Shown one piece after another: positions 28,104 to 40,207 of a stretch of DNA of 64,000 nt. Both the position numbers and the translations under genes were made by a program. Source of the stretch: Skermanella aerolata KACC 11604 (GTDB lineage: Bacteria; Pseudomonadota; Alphaproteobacteria; Azospirillales; Azospirillaceae). The number at the start of each line of letters is the position of its first letter. Position 1 is the first letter of the stretch. A model generated the notes under the pieces. That model searched no databases, was not told the origin of the DNA, and worked only from the letters and a program-made list of their open reading frames with translations. Where the stretch lies: positions 1 to 64,000 of the forward strand of contig NZ_AVFK01000026.1 in assembly GCF_000936425.1 (NCBI RefSeq), given 5' to 3'.

Positions 28104-29078
28104 ATGACCGGCTCCTGTCCCGCCCCCTTCCGCAAGCTCTGGGCCGTCAAGGCGGCGATGCTCCTGGGCCTGCTCTCATCGACCGCCGGCTGCACGCGCT
28201 GGTACGATCCCGAAGCGATGGTCCCCACCACGCAGGCCTGGCAGCGGATCTCTCCCGAACAGGCGCCGGTCGTCTTCGCGCGCGATGCTTCGGCCGTCAT
28301 CCTGTCCGCCCGCCGCCAGACGTTCGGCAGATTGACGGAAACCTATGAAATCACGCTGGAGAATCCGACCGTCCTGCCAGGCGAAAACGGCATCCGGATG
28401 GAGGTGCGGCGTCGTCCGACATCGATGCTGGCAAGCCTGACGACCTTGAGCGAGCCCTTCGCAACACCGCGCTACGACGAGAAGCTGATGAACTCCCGCC
28501 TCCAGGCGGAGTTCCCGACGCTGAAGACCAAGATCGAATCCGACCTTCGCCAGAACCGCTACGGTCTCTACAGCTACGCGACGGCGACCGACGGCTACGT
28601 CACCTGCGTCCTGGCATGGCAGGTCATCGACGACTATAGCCGGATGCTGCCCCCCAACTTCGCGCTTCTGCGGACCGAATACCGTTTCTGCGCCCCCGAC
28701 GAGAAGCCGGCCCGGCTTCTGGCCCTGTTCGACAGGGCGACGCTGTTCTTCGGCGGGCACATGATGCCGGAGACCGACATGGGAGCCGGTCAGCTCGGCC
28801 GCATCGACGCCGGGATGCCGGTCTCGCTGTTGCCCAGCCGAAGCGCCTCGGCCGCCAGGACCGTGAGTGCGCCGGTCGCCAGGGCCATCAGCGAGCCGGT
28901 CACGAGGGTCATGAGCGAGCCGGACGACGATCAAACGCTCGACTTTAGCAATCCCGCCCATGCCCGGACCATGCAGCGCCTGCTCAAGGACCTGGGCCTC
29001 TACGACGGGCAGATCGACGGGATCTGGGGACCGAAGTCACGTCAGGCGCTGAAGGACTATAGGAAGTCCATCGGGTAG
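28104..29078 (+). CDS. bcsN: BcsN-like lipoprotein with peptidoglycan-binding domain
   Basis: Last gene of the cellulose operon, 324 residues. A lipobox (LLSSTAGC, Cys30) predicts a lipoprotein. The middle resembles the cellulose biosynthesis protein BcsN of rhizobia: LTETYEITLENPTVLPGENG, a segment on small residues then ESDLRQNRYGLYSYATATDG and CVLAWQVIDD. After a Ser/Ala-rich linker, residues 290-324 (MQRLLKDLGLYDGQIDGIWG, PKSRQALKDY) form a PG_binding_1-type domain that binds the cell wall. It could tie the cellulose machine to peptidoglycan. Starts one base after the previous stop. The BcsN assignment is from recalled family pattern. Confidence 0.7.
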   Translation: MTGSCPAPFRKLWAVKAAMLLGLLSSTAGCTRWYDPEAMVPTTQAWQRISPEQAPVVFARDASAVILSARRQTFGRLTETYEITLENPTVLPGENGIRMEVRRRPTSMLASLTTLSEPFATPRYDEKLMNSRLQAEFPTLKTKIESDLRQNRYGLYSYATATDGYVTCVLAWQVIDDYSRMLPPNFALLRTEYRFCAPDEKPARLLALFDRATLFFGGHMMPETDMGAGQLGRIDAGMPVSLLPSRSASAARTVSAPVARAISEPVTRVMSEPDDDQTLDFSNPAHARTMQRLLKDLGLYDGQIDGIWGPKSRQALKDYRKSIG

Positions 29079-29157
29079 GCGGAAACGAGTTGTGGACGGA
29101 GTCGGTGGCCCTTTGGGGACGCTGACCCCGTCCAGTATTCGACGACGCGCGCTGAAA

Positions 29158-29194
29158 TCGGATAGTGGATAGCCGGTATCTGCCAGCTATCCGA
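29158..29194. terminator. Inverted repeat between the convergent cellulose operon and gyrB
   Basis: TCGGATAG and CTATCCGA (8 bp), with an alternative inner pair GGATAGC / GCTATCC, lie between the ends of the lipoprotein gene and gyrB. It may terminate one or both transcripts. No strong T-tract, so low confidence. Confidence 0.35.
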
Positions 29195-29253
29195 CAGTTT
29201 CCTGTTCCTTAATCGGCGTACTCGACCAGTGGCCGCCGAAAGTCCCACAACTA

Positions 29254-31749
<2,496 letters not shown>

Positions 31750-31819
31750 CTATCAGAGTTTCGGGTTACGTGCCGGAGGATTAATCCTCACGGCGGGCTT
31801 ATTCGTGTCGCGCGCGGTA

Positions 31820-33070
31820 TCAGACCGGGGTGACATGGGCGTCCTCCACACGGAAGAAACTGGCCGCATCGCCCAGTTCGGCGAAGACGGCTGAATCGGT
31901 GCCGGTCAGCCACGCCTGGGCGCCCAGTTCAAGGATTTCGCCGAACAGCGCCGTGCGCCGCTCGGCATCCAGATGGGCCGCCACCTCGTCCAGCAAGATC
32001 AGGGGCGGCTGGCCACGCTCGGCCGCCATCAGGCGGGCATTGGCCAGGATGATGGCGATCAGCAGGGCTTTCTGTTCGCCGGTCGAGCAGACCTCCGCCG
32101 GCATGTTCTTGGTCCGGTGGCGGACCGACAGGTCGCTGCGGTGGGGACCGACGGTGCCGCCGCCCTCGCCGGACCCGGAACCCGAACCGTCGAACCGGCG
32201 CGAGTCGGCCAGACGGCGGCGCAGATCGTCCTCCGCCGCCAGCGCCGGCTGTTCGTCCAGCCAGTCTTCCACCGTGCCGGTGACCGCCAGATCGGCGCGT
32301 GGGAACGGCCCTACCGCCTGCTCGCAGGCATTCTGAAGGCGGGTCACCATGTCGCGGCGCGCGGCGGCCACGGCGACGCCCGACGTGGCCATCTCGTCTT
32401 CCAGCGCCGACAGCCAGGCATCGTCGCCCCGCCCGTCGCGCAGCAGGCGCCCGCGTTCGCGGAGCGCGTGTTCGTAGCGGCTGAGACGCCCGGCATGGGC
32501 CGGGTCGAAGCCGAACACCAGACGGTCGAGGAACCGGCGGCGCCCGCCCGACCCTTCGATGAACAGCCGGTCCATCTGAGGTGTCAGCCACGTCAGGGCG
32601 ACATGTTCGGCCAGAGCAATCTGGCCCCGGACGGGATGGCCGTCGATCCGGACCAGACGACGCTCCGAAGGGCCTTCCGCCGTCACGTCGCGTCCGGTGC
32701 CGATATCGACCGGGCCGAACGGGGTTTCGACACAGGCGGCGACCGCCCAACCGGCCCTCCGGCCCTCTACCGCTCCATCGGAACCGCCGATCCGCTCGAC
32801 ATCGGCCAGCTTGGCGCGGCGCAGGCCGCGTCCCGGCGACAGAAAGCTGACGGCTTCAAGCAGGTTGGTCTTGCCGGCGCCGTTGGGGCCGGTCAGCACG
32901 ACGGGCCGCGTATCGGCATTCAGCCGCGCGCCCTCGTAGCAGCGGAAGCGCGTCAGGGTGAGACGCGTTACCGCCAGCTTCGCCGCTGGTCCCTTATCCG
33001 GCCGGATATCGTCTTCTGTCCGGGTATTCGCAGTCCGGGCATTTGAAGTGGGCGCATCGCGCAACGGCAT
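31820..33070 (-). CDS. recF: DNA replication and repair protein RecF
   Basis: SMC-like ATPase that helps RecA load at gaps; 416 residues from the ATG at 33070. Walker A is LTGPNGAGKTNLLEAVSFL. The family features SPGRGLRRAKLADVER, RRRFLDRLVFGFDPAHAGRL, the signature-like CSTGEQKALLIAIILANARL and Walker B PLILLDEVAAHLDAERR are all present. The N-terminal 40 residues before LAVTRLTLTRFRCYE are an extra hydrophilic stretch. An upstream ATG (33178) would add more without family support. Lies between dnaN and gyrB, the classical order. Confidence 0.95.
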   Translation of the reverse strand: MPLRDAPTSNARTANTRTEDDIRPDKGPAAKLAVTRLTLTRFRCYEGARLNADTRPVVLTGPNGAGKTNLLEAVSFLSPGRGLRRAKLADVERIGGSDGAVEGRRAGWAVAACVETPFGPVDIGTGRDVTAEGPSERRLVRIDGHPVRGQIALAEHVALTWLTPQMDRLFIEGSGGRRRFLDRLVFGFDPAHAGRLSRYEHALRERGRLLRDGRGDDAWLSALEDEMATSGVAVAAARRDMVTRLQNACEQAVGPFPRADLAVTGTVEDWLDEQPALAAEDDLRRRLADSRRFDGSGSGSGEGGGTVGPHRSDLSVRHRTKNMPAEVCSTGEQKALLIAIILANARLMAAERGQPPLILLDEVAAHLDAERRTALFGEILELGAQAWLTGTDSAVFAELGDAASFFRVEDAHVTPV

Positions 33071-33174
33071 CAAAACTCCAGCCTTACCCGCGATACGGCC
33101 CGTCAGGAGCCATACCGGAGGGGCCACGCGTCCGGCATGGCCGCGCCTTCCCGGCGCTTCGGCAACAGCGCGCG

Positions 33175-34305
33175 TCAAACGCGCATCGGCATCAGAACAT
33201 ACAGGGCCGACGGGTCGGCCACGTCACGGACGATCGTGGGCGATGCGGCGTCGGCCATCGTGAACCGCGCGCCGTCACCCTCAATCTGCTGAGTGATGTC
33301 CAATAGATAGCGAGAGTTGAACCCGATTTCGAGGGGGGAGCTGTCATAACTGACTTCCAGTTCCTCGGTGGCGCTGCCGGCTTCAGGGCTGGTCGCCGAG
33401 AGCACCAGATTGCCCCGGTCGATGCTGAGCTTGACCGCCCGGCTCTTCTCCGTCGAGATCGTGGCGACGCGGTCCACGGCACTGGCGAAGACCTTGCTGT
33501 CCACTTCCAGCACCTTGTCGTTGCCGGTCGGGATCACGCGCTCGTAATCGGGGAAGGTGCCGTCGATCAGCTTGGAGGTCACCATCACGGTGTCGAAGCC
33601 GAACCGGACCTTGGTCTCCGACAGGGCTACGCTGATCCGGTCGCCGGCCTCGTCGATCAGCTTGCGGATCTCCATCACGGTCTTGCGCGGCACGATCACG
33701 CCGGGAATGTTGCCGGCCCCTTCCGGCAGCGGGATTTCCACCCTTGCCAGACGGTGGCCGTCGGTTGCGACGGCGCGCAGCACCGGCACTTCGGTTTCAC
33801 CTGCGCGCGACCGGGTCGCGTGCAGATAGATGCCGTTCAGGTAGTAGCGGGTTTCCTCGGTCGAGATCGCAAAGCGGGTGCGGTCGACCAGCATCCGCAG
33901 ATCGGCGGCCGACAGGGAGAACTGATGCGCCAGCTCGCCGCCCGACATCTGCGGGAAATCCTCGGTCGGCAGGCAGCCGAGCTTGAAGTTGGAGCGGCCC
34001 GAACGCAGCGTCAGCAGACCGTTGTCACCGGAGCTGTCGAGTTCCACCTGGCTGCCGTCCGGCAGCTTCCGCACGATGTCGTAGAGCGTGTGAGCGGGAG
34101 CAGTGGTCGAACCGGCCTGGGTGACCTCCGCCGGGACCGTTTCGACGATCTCCAGGTCCATGTCGGTGGCGGTCAGCGCCAACTCACCGTTTTCGGCCCT
34201 GAGCATGACGTTGGACAGGATGGGAATGGTGTTCCGGCGTTCCACCACACTTTGAACATGCCCGAGGGAGCGGAGGAGGGCTGCGCGTTCGATCGTGATT
34301 TTCAT
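33175..34305 (-). CDS. dnaN: DNA polymerase III sliding clamp (beta subunit)
   Basis: Ring-shaped processivity factor, 376 residues from the ATG at 34305 (MKITIERAALLRSLGHVQSV). Conserved features: VVERRNTIPILSNVMLRA, ATDMDLEIVE, and the C-terminal end DPSALYVLMPMRV, which closes the peptide-binding cleft. Upstream in-frame codons to 34386 extend past the family start and are not used. It follows dnaA with a 205-nt gap and precedes recF on the same strand. Confidence 0.98.
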   Translation of the reverse strand: MKITIERAALLRSLGHVQSVVERRNTIPILSNVMLRAENGELALTATDMDLEIVETVPAEVTQAGSTTAPAHTLYDIVRKLPDGSQVELDSSGDNGLLTLRSGRSNFKLGCLPTEDFPQMSGGELAHQFSLSAADLRMLVDRTRFAISTEETRYYLNGIYLHATRSRAGETEVPVLRAVATDGHRLARVEIPLPEGAGNIPGVIVPRKTVMEIRKLIDEAGDRISVALSETKVRFGFDTVMVTSKLIDGTFPDYERVIPTGNDKVLEVDSKVFASAVDRVATISTEKSRAVKLSIDRGNLVLSATSPEAGSATEELEVSYDSSPLEIGFNSRYLLDITQQIEGDGARFTMADAASPTIVRDVADPSALYVLMPMRV

Positions 34306-34510
34306 TCTGGTCCGCTGCAATTCTCGTTGGGCGTGATCTCGTGGAGCCTGAAGCCGGTTCCAAACTTCGTCCCCGCTCGCGCGCACGCCTTGGGCCTGCC
34401 CGCCAAACGGGGGGCGAATATAGCACAGCGGACAAAAAATCTAACCGATTCCGTCAGCTGGACGCGATTTCAGGCCGGCAATTGAGAATAAGGCGCGCCG
34501 CCAGCGCGCC

Positions 34511-35998
34511 TCAGCCTTCCAGCATGCGGCGGAGCAGTTCGACGTCCTCGGCGAAGCTCTGGTCGGACGTACGCAGTTCCTCCACCTTCTTGACCGCGTG
34601 CATGACGGTGGTGTGGTCGCGGCCGCCGAACTTGCGGCCGATTTCCGGCAGGGAACGGGCCGTGAGCTGCTTGGCGAGGTACATCGCGACCTGACGCGGC
34701 CGGGCGACGGCGCGGGCGCGCCTTGCGGAGTGCATGTCGGCCAGCCGGATGTTGTAATGCTCCGCCACCTTCTTCTGGATCTCGTCGATCGTGACGCGGC
34801 GGTCGTTGGCCCTGAGCAGGTCGTGCAGGACCTCCTGGGTCGACTCCAGCGTGATCGCGCGGCCGACCAGTTCAGCGTGGGCGACTATCCGGTTCAGGGC
34901 GCCTTCAAGCTCGCGTACGTTGGACGTGATCTTGTGCGCCAGGAACTCCAGGACCTTGGCGTTGATCTGGACGTTCATCGACTCGGCCTTGGCCTGGAGG
35001 ATGCCCAGCCGCAGCTCGTACGTCGTCGGGTGGATGTCGGCGACCAGCCCCCAGCCCAGGCGGGAGCGCAGCCGCTCCTCCATCCCTTCCAGGTCGGACG
35101 GAGACTTATCGGCGGAAATAACGACCTGACGGTTCTGATCGACCAGGGCGTTGAAGGTGTGGAAGAACTCTTCCTGGGTGCTGTCCTTGCCGCTGATGAA
35201 CTGTACGTCGTCGATCATCAGCACGTCGACCGAGCGGAACTGCTCCTTGAAGGCCATCGTGTCCTTGAAGCGGAGCGCCCGGATGAACTGGTACATGAAC
35301 TTCTCGGCCGACAGGTACAGCACCCGGCGGTTGGGGTCCTTCTTGCGGATCTGCCACGCGATCGCGTGCATCAGGTGGGTCTTGCCCAGACCGACGCCGC
35401 CATACAGGAACAGCGGGTTGAAGGTGACCGTGGCGGCGTCGGTGACGCGCCGGGCCGCCGCATGGGCAAGCTCGTTCGGCTTGCCGACGACGAAGTTCTC
35501 GAAGGTGAAGCGGGGATCGAGATGGGCGAAGTGCTCGTCGCGCCCGTCCAGACCAAGCTGGGTGCCGGCGACGGGTCGCTCCTCCTCCACCTCGTCCGAG
35601 GGGATCGGGTCCACGGACGAGACGAGATCGTCGTTGGCCGAGGCGCCGACTTCGACCCGGCTGGGAGCCACCACGATATCGACCGACTGGACTCGCGGGT
35701 TCTCGCCCGACCACAGCGCACGGATGCGGTCCGCGTAATGTGTCAGGACCCAGTCCCGCATGAACCGGGTAGGCACGGTGATGCTGACTTCACCACCCTT
35801 CAACTCGCCGATCGTCAGAGGTTTCAACCAGCTCCGGTACGCGGTCTCGCCCACCTCTTCCTTGAGGCGGCCACTAACCCTCGCCCACTGCTGATCCAAC
35901 GAACCGCCCACCGACATGCCCATCAGCTCCTGCTGCAACGTCCTGCCGGCTCCGCGGTGCGGCAGCCGGTAAATATTCGATACTTTGGCCTGTCCCAT
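34511..35998 (-). CDS. dnaA: Chromosomal replication initiator DnaA
   Basis: AAA+ initiator of chromosome replication, 495 residues. Domain I begins near [21 protein letters not shown] linker rich in acidic residues follows. The AAA+ domain has Walker [15 protein letters not shown], Walker [13 protein letters not shown] and sensor region [18 protein letters not shown]. Domain IV carries the DnaA-box binding signature [20 protein letters not shown] followed by [18 protein letters not shown] at 35998 ([13 protein letters not shown]) is chosen; a GTG three codons upstream is open. The signal for its regulation is not evident. Confidence 0.98.
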   Translation of the reverse strand: MGQAKVSNIYRLPHRGAGRTLQQELMGMSVGGSLDQQWARVSGRLKEEVGETAYRSWLKPLTIGELKGGEVSITVPTRFMRDWVLTHYADRIRALWSGENPRVQSVDIVVAPSRVEVGASANDDLVSSVDPIPSDEVEEERPVAGTQLGLDGRDEHFAHLDPRFTFENFVVGKPNELAHAAARRVTDAATVTFNPLFLYGGVGLGKTHLMHAIAWQIRKKDPNRRVLYLSAEKFMYQFIRALRFKDTMAFKEQFRSVDVLMIDDVQFISGKDSTQEEFFHTFNALVDQNRQVVISADKSPSDLEGMEERLRSRLGWGLVADIHPTTYELRLGILQAKAESMNVQINAKVLEFLAHKITSNVRELEGALNRIVAHAELVGRAITLESTQEVLHDLLRANDRRVTIDEIQKKVAEHYNIRLADMHSARRARAVARPRQVAMYLAKQLTARSLPEIGRKFGGRDHTTVMHAVKKVEELRTSDQSFAEDVELLRRMLEG

Positions 35999-36598
35999 GC
36001 CAAGCACCCGCCGGTCAGGGCGACCCGCGGCGCTTCGTCATGGGACCGGCTTATCGGCAACGCGCAAGCTGCACGACGCCGATATCGACCCGAAAACCAT
36101 CTCGAAAGAAAGTGAGACTATGCCGGAGATCGGCCTGATTCAGCCATGAACATTTTAGCCGCAGCGCTGTAATGCATTGCCCCGATAGGTGCAATGTACA
36201 GGTGCGGCATGCATGCACTGGGCAAGACCTCTCCCTGCCGGCAAAGTTAAGTCCCTGCCGTTCACAATTCACATTTTTCGAGTAACCGGACACCTCGGAG
36301 GAAGACTACAAGCACTCTTCCGTCGGTCATCCACTTTCATCACCGGTTGCCCACGACCGTCAGAAATCGAAGCTTTTACTTAAACTCCGTGTCTCGACCA
36401 TCGCAGCGTCGGGAAATGTTAATCGGCCATGCTCTGGCTGACAACAGGATCGAAAAGGGAACGATCGAAAAAGTAAATTTCGTTCTCAGAACTAACCCGA
36501 AGATCAACCACAGGGGGGTTTGAAACAGTACACAATAGTCAGCGGCTCCTGAGGCGAGAGGCCGCAAGAGAGAACAACCGCTTTGGTCGGTTTGGGAA
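35999..36598. promoter_or_regulatory. dnaA-rpsT intergenic region, possible but unproven origin
   Basis: About 600 bp without a convincing gene, moderately A/T-rich in 36350-36530. It must hold the dnaA promoter. No canonical DnaA box (TTATCCACA) is present. Degenerate 7-of-9 matches occur in ATTCACA near 36270, TCATCCACT near 36328 and TCAACCACA near 36505. An origin here is therefore not supported, nor ruled out. Confidence 0.35.
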
Positions 36599-36629
36599 TA
36601 AAAAAGCCGCGCCGTACTCGGCGCGGCTT
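36599..36629 (-). terminator. Rho-independent terminator of rpsT
   Basis: AAGCCGCGCC and GGCGCGGCTT pair perfectly (10 bp) around a 6-nt loop at 36604-36629. On the minus strand the stem is followed by a run of T (36605-36599 gives TTTTTTA). It lies about 20 nt past the rpsT stop codon. Confidence 0.93.
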
Positions 36630-36648
36630 GATCTCACCGCGAGGAGGC

Positions 36649-36909
36649 TCAGAGCGCCTTGATGCGGGAAGAAAGCCGCGACAGCTTGCGCGAGACGGTG
36701 TTCCGGTGAAGGACACCCTTGGACACGCCACGCTGCATTTCGGGCTGGGCCTGCTTGAAAGCCTCGGCGGCGGCTGTTTTGTCGCCGGTCGCGATGGCGA
36801 CTTCGACCTTCTTGACGAAGGTGCGGATGCGGCTGACGCGGGCGCCATTGACGGCTGTGCGCCGCTCGGTCTGGCGGATACGTTTCTCTGCGGACTTGTG
36901 ATTAGCCAT
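36649..36909 (-). CDS. rpsT: 30S ribosomal protein S20
   Basis: Primary 16S rRNA-binding protein, 86 residues. Reads [20 protein letters not shown], the typical start, and ends [20 protein letters not shown]. The ATG at 36909 is preceded by GAAGG at good spacing. It is a single-gene unit with its own terminator, upstream of dnaA as in many alphaproteobacteria. Confidence 0.98.
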   Translation of the reverse strand: MANHKSAEKRIRQTERRTAVNGARVSRIRTFVKKVEVAIATGDKTAAAEAFKQAQPEMQRGVSKGVLHRNTVSRKLSRLSSRIKAL

Positions 36910-37071
36910 AACTAAACCTTCTGCGGACACACCTGTGCCGAATGCGAGCGCGCTTTATAGGGGTGGCTGGGGATAAGAGTCAAGGCGGCAGAGTCAGATT
37001 CTACACGGTCCGGCCCCAGATGCCTGAGGCCGGACGACTCCCGTCCGGCATTCTCCCCGGCGGCGGATAGA

Positions 37072-37848
37072 TCAGCGATTCCTGAAGTTGGCTTCGCGCT
37101 TCTCGGTGAAGGCGGCCATGCCTTCCTTCTGGTCCTCGGTCGCGAAGGTGGAGTGGAACAGCCGGCGCTCGAACCGGATGCCTTCCTCCAGCGTCGTCTC
37201 ATAGGAGCGGTTGACCGACTCCTTCGCCATCATCACGACCGGGCGGGAGAGCGAGGCGATCCGGGCGGCCACCTTCAGCGCTTCCTCGATCAGGTCGGCG
37301 GCGGGAACGATCCTGCTGACCAGGCCGCAGCGCTCGGCCTCGGCGGCGTCGATAGTGCGGCCGGTCAGGACCATTTCCATCGCCTTGGACTTGCCGACGA
37401 ACCGGGTCAGCCGCTGGGTGCCGCCGGCGCCGGGAATGGTGCCGATCGTGATCTCCGGCTGGCCGAACTTGGCGGTATCGGCCGCCAGGATGAAGTCGCA
37501 CATCATGGCGAGCTCGCAGCCGCCCCCCAGCGCATACCCCGCCACGGCGGCGATCACCGGCTTGCGGGCGGTCGCCACCCTGCCCCACTTCTTCGTGATG
37601 AAGTCGGAAAGATAGACGTCCATGTAAGAGTGGTTCGCCATCTCCTTGATGTCGGCACCGGCGGCGAAGGCTCGCTCGCTGCCGGTCAGGACGATGCAGC
37701 CGATCTCGTCGTCAGCCTCGAAGGCATCGACGGCGGCGGCCAGTTCGGTCACCAGCGCGTCGGACAGGGCGTTCAGCGCCTTGGGCCGGTTGAGCTTGAT
37801 GAGGCCGACCTGTCCGTGGGTCTCCACCAGGATATTTTCGTAAGGCAT
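37072..37848 (-). CDS. Enoyl-CoA hydratase
   Basis: Crotonase-type hydratase, 258 residues, likely acting in fatty acid or phenylacetate oxidation. Both catalytic glutamates are present: Glu112 in [15 protein letters not shown] and Glu132 in [19 protein letters not shown]. The oxyanion-hole glycines are in [10 protein letters not shown] and ALGGG. This is a complete hydratase, unlike the PaaG-like paralogue at 7720. The ATG at 37848 has GGGGGAGAG upstream. It lies between rpsT and the mutM gene pair, a common position for this gene in the group. Confidence 0.95.
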   Translation of the reverse strand: MPYENILVETHGQVGLIKLNRPKALNALSDALVTELAAAVDAFEADDEIGCIVLTGSERAFAAGADIKEMANHSYMDVYLSDFITKKWGRVATARKPVIAAVAGYALGGGCELAMMCDFILAADTAKFGQPEITIGTIPGAGGTQRLTRFVGKSKAMEMVLTGRTIDAAEAERCGLVSRIVPAADLIEEALKVAARIASLSRPVVMMAKESVNRSYETTLEEGIRFERRLFHSTFATEDQKEGMAAFTEKREANFRNR

Positions 37849-37937
37849 GCTTCTCTCCCCCTTGGATGGGCACGGCCGTCGCCTTGGGGCGGGCCTTGCC
37901 GTAGAACCGGTGATTGGGTTGCTTGGATAAGGCCTGA

Positions 37938-38357
37938 CTACTGCGGATTGACGATGAAGCGAACCGTCAGGACATCGCCCGGCGCTCCGGGGTCGGTCAG
38001 CTCGATCCGCAGCGACTCGCCGTCGCGCGTATAGCGCCCCTCGCCGGCCGATTTCCAGCCGAGCTGCGGCGCAGTATCGGCATAGAAGCTTCGGACGGCG
38101 GCGGCCCGCACCCGGCCGGTCGCCACCGCCTGGACGATCCTGCCGCCGGGCTTGTCGAAGACGACGCTCTGATCGCCGACGCCGACGAGGCCCGGCATCA
38201 GGGGTAGGTCGTCGATCCCCTCGACGAAGGCGCTCTCCGCCGCCTGGGCCGGAAAGATGCCCGGAATACGCAGACCGGACGGCGCTGCGGCGAGCAAAAG
38301 GATGGCGAGGACCGCCGATGTGAGGACCGGATGATGCGGCATGCCGAACTGGTACAT
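37938..38357 (-). CDS. Small secreted protein downstream of mutM, unknown function
   Basis: I do not recognise a named family. The 139-residue product has a hydrophobic signal-like segment ([20 protein letters not shown], cleavage perhaps at PAQAAES). The mature part reads [36 protein letters not shown], then [20 protein letters not shown] and TVRFIVNPQ, suggesting a small alpha/beta domain. Its start ATG (38357) overlaps the mutM stop codon by one base (TGATG), so it should be translated with mutM. A second ATG at 38342 is also possible. Similar small genes beside mutM occur in relatives, as I recall. Confidence 0.75.
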   Translation of the reverse strand: MYQFGMPHHPVLTSAVLAILLLAAAPSGLRIPGIFPAQAAESAFVEGIDDLPLMPGLVGVGDQSVVFDKPGGRIVQAVATGRVRAAAVRSFYADTAPQLGWKSAGEGRYTRDGESLRIELTDPGAPGDVLTVRFIVNPQ

Positions 38358-39196
38358 CAGCGCTGCCGTCGTGGACAATAGAAAGTCGAGCGGTTGGCCT
38401 GAACGATCCGCTGCACCCCCCCGGTGCTCGATATGTCGCAGGTGCAGCCGGGGCAGGCCTGCCCCTCGCGGTCGTAGACCGAGAAGCTGTGCTGGAAGTA
38501 GCCCAGCTCGCCCGACGCCTGGACATAATCGCGGAGCGTGGAGCCGCCGGCGGCGATGGCCTCGGTCAGCACCTCGCGAATCACGGGCACGAGTCGCTCG
38601 GCGTCGCTGCCCGCCACCGTGGCCGCGATCCGCGTCGGGCTGATCCCGGACCGGAACAGAGCCTCGCACACATATATGTTGCCCAAGCCCGCCACGACCG
38701 TCTGGTCGAGCAGGGCCGACTTGATCGGCGTGATCCTGGCCTTCAGCGCGCGGGACAGCGTTTCGGCGTCGAACTCGTTGCCCAGCGGCTCCGGTCCCAG
38801 CGACGCCAGCAGCGGATGGCTGTCGAGGACGTCGGCCCCAGTCATCGCCATCAGGCCGAATCGCCGGGCGTCGTTGAACCGGATGTCGGACCCGTCGTCG
38901 GTGGTCAGCAGGACATGGTCATGCGTCGCCGGCGGCCCCAGGTCCCGGCCGATGGTCATCCGGCCCGACATGCCGAGATGGACGATCAGCACCTGATCGT
39001 CGTCCAGGTGGATCAGGATGTACTTTGCGCGCCGCCGGATGGTGACGACCTTGCGACCGGTCAGCCGCTCGACCATCCGGTCGGGGAACGGGATGCGCAG
39101 GTTGGGCCGGCGCTGCTCGACCCTGGTCAGCACCCGCCCCTCCATCTTCATGGCGAGCCCACGGCAGACGGTTTCGACTTCAGGCAGTTCGGGCAT
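38357..39196 (-). CDS. mutM: Formamidopyrimidine-DNA glycosylase (Fpg)
   Basis: Base-excision repair enzyme that removes 8-oxoguanine; 279 residues. The catalytic N-terminus [13 protein letters not shown] (Pro after Met) is intact. Further conserved parts are the helix-two-turn-helix [19 protein letters not shown] and [18 protein letters not shown]. The zinc finger is atypical: Cys248, Cys251 and an extra Cys253 (CPGCTC) precede [18 protein letters not shown], where Cys274 is present but the usual last cysteine is Arg277. The zinc may use Cys253 instead, or be weaker. Next to a small secreted protein and normally near ubiE. Confidence 0.95.
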   Translation of the reverse strand: MPELPEVETVCRGLAMKMEGRVLTRVEQRRPNLRIPFPDRMVERLTGRKVVTIRRRAKYILIHLDDDQVLIVHLGMSGRMTIGRDLGPPATHDHVLLTTDDGSDIRFNDARRFGLMAMTGADVLDSHPLLASLGPEPLGNEFDAETLSRALKARITPIKSALLDQTVVAGLGNIYVCEALFRSGISPTRIAATVAGSDAERLVPVIREVLTEAIAAGGSTLRDYVQASGELGYFQHSFSVYDREGQACPGCTCDISSTGGVQRIVQANRSTFYCPRRQR

Positions 39197-39300
39197 GAGG
39201 ACTTCGGCTGGTTGACAAGGCGGTCCGGTCGGACCTGCGCCGTATCATATAGTCACGAAGCCGCCCATGATGCGGGAAATCAGGACAGGGATGCGCCGGA

Positions 39301-40185
39301 TCAGCCCCGAGGCGGGCTGCGCCGGTCGAGCACCTTGTAGAGGGCGCTGTGGTCCAGATCGCCTTCCACCGCCAGCAGGTCGCGGAACATATCGGCCACC
39401 TGGGCGGTCAGCGGCGCTTCGAAGCCGGTATCGGCAGCGGCGGCCAGCGCGTTGTCCATGTCCTTCAGGTGAGTGACGGAACGACCCTTCGTCTCGAACG
39501 CCTTCTCCACCATGCGGGAGCCGTGCAGGTCGAGCACCCGGCTCTCGGCGAAGCCGCCGCGCAGGGCTTCCCTTACCCTGGCCGGATCGGCCCCGCCCCG
39601 CTCCGCCAGCAGCAGCGCTTCGGCCACGGCGGCTATCGTGACTCCGACGATGACCTGGTTTGCCAGCTTGGCGTACTGGCCGGCGCCGGACGGGCCGACC
39701 AGCGTCGGCTTTCCCATCGCTTCAAGTACGGGAACGACCTGGACGTAGTCCTCCTCCCGGCCGCCGGCCATGATCGCAAGGGTCCCCTGCTCAGCCCCGA
39801 CGGTACCGCCCGAGACCGGAGCGTCCAGATGGGAAACGCCACGTTCGGCCAGCACCCTCGCATGCTCGCGCGCCTCGGCCGGCTTGATCGAACTCATGTC
39901 GATCAGGATGGAGCCCGGCCTCATCGCCTCGGTGACGCCCTGGCCGGTCAGCAGGTCGGAAACGACGGGACCGTTCTCCAGCATCGTGATGACGATGTCG
40001 GCATCGGCCACGGCGGCGGCAGCCGTATCGGCGACGGTGGCGCCGTCGGCGGCCAGCGGCTCCGCCTTGGCGCGGGTGCGGTTCCAGACGGTGACATCGT
40101 AGCCTGCACCCAGCAGGCGGCGGACCTGACGCGAGCCCATCAGGCCCAGGCCGAGAAATGCGATGCGCGGCTGCGCTTCGGGCAT
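39301..40185 (-). CDS. NAD(P)-dependent beta-hydroxyacid dehydrogenase (HIBADH/tartronate semialdehyde reductase family)
   Basis: Rossmann-fold dehydrogenase of 294 residues from the ATG at 40185, which has GGAG upstream; a TTG at 40206 is less likely. FLGLGLMGSRQVRRLL is the cofactor-binding motif. DAPVSGGTVGAEQGTLAIM is the substrate-binding signature. The catalytic lysine is in GAGQYAKLANQ. The family covers 3-hydroxyisobutyrate, tartronate semialdehyde and threonate dehydrogenases. It is the last gene of the tct/pdxA-like operon, 22 nt after tctA. This points to oxidation or reduction of a hydroxy- or sugar-acid imported by the TctCBA transporter. Confidence 0.9.
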   Translation of the reverse strand: MPEAQPRIAFLGLGLMGSRQVRRLLGAGYDVTVWNRTRAKAEPLAADGATVADTAAAAVADADIVITMLENGPVVSDLLTGQGVTEAMRPGSILIDMSSIKPAEAREHARVLAERGVSHLDAPVSGGTVGAEQGTLAIMAGGREEDYVQVVPVLEAMGKPTLVGPSGAGQYAKLANQVIVGVTIAAVAEALLLAERGGADPARVREALRGGFAESRVLDLHGSRMVEKAFETKGRSVTHLKDMDNALAAAADTGFEAPLTAQVADMFRDLLAVEGDLDHSALYKVLDRRSPPRG

Positions 40186-40207
40186 GATCGTCTCCAGATT
40201 TGGCAAG

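Noticed and set aside
29158-29194. Small RNA gene
   Set aside because: Only a short hairpin between convergent genes; no promoter-like sequence can be assigned.
36189-36383. Small plus-strand frame in the dnaA-rpsT gap
   Set aside because: No ribosome-binding site, no family resemblance and average composition of noncoding DNA.
37072-38526. A 484-residue form of the enoyl-CoA hydratase
   Set aside because: The extension is an arginine-rich shadow frame over the secreted-protein gene; the true start is at 37848 with a strong ribosome-binding site.
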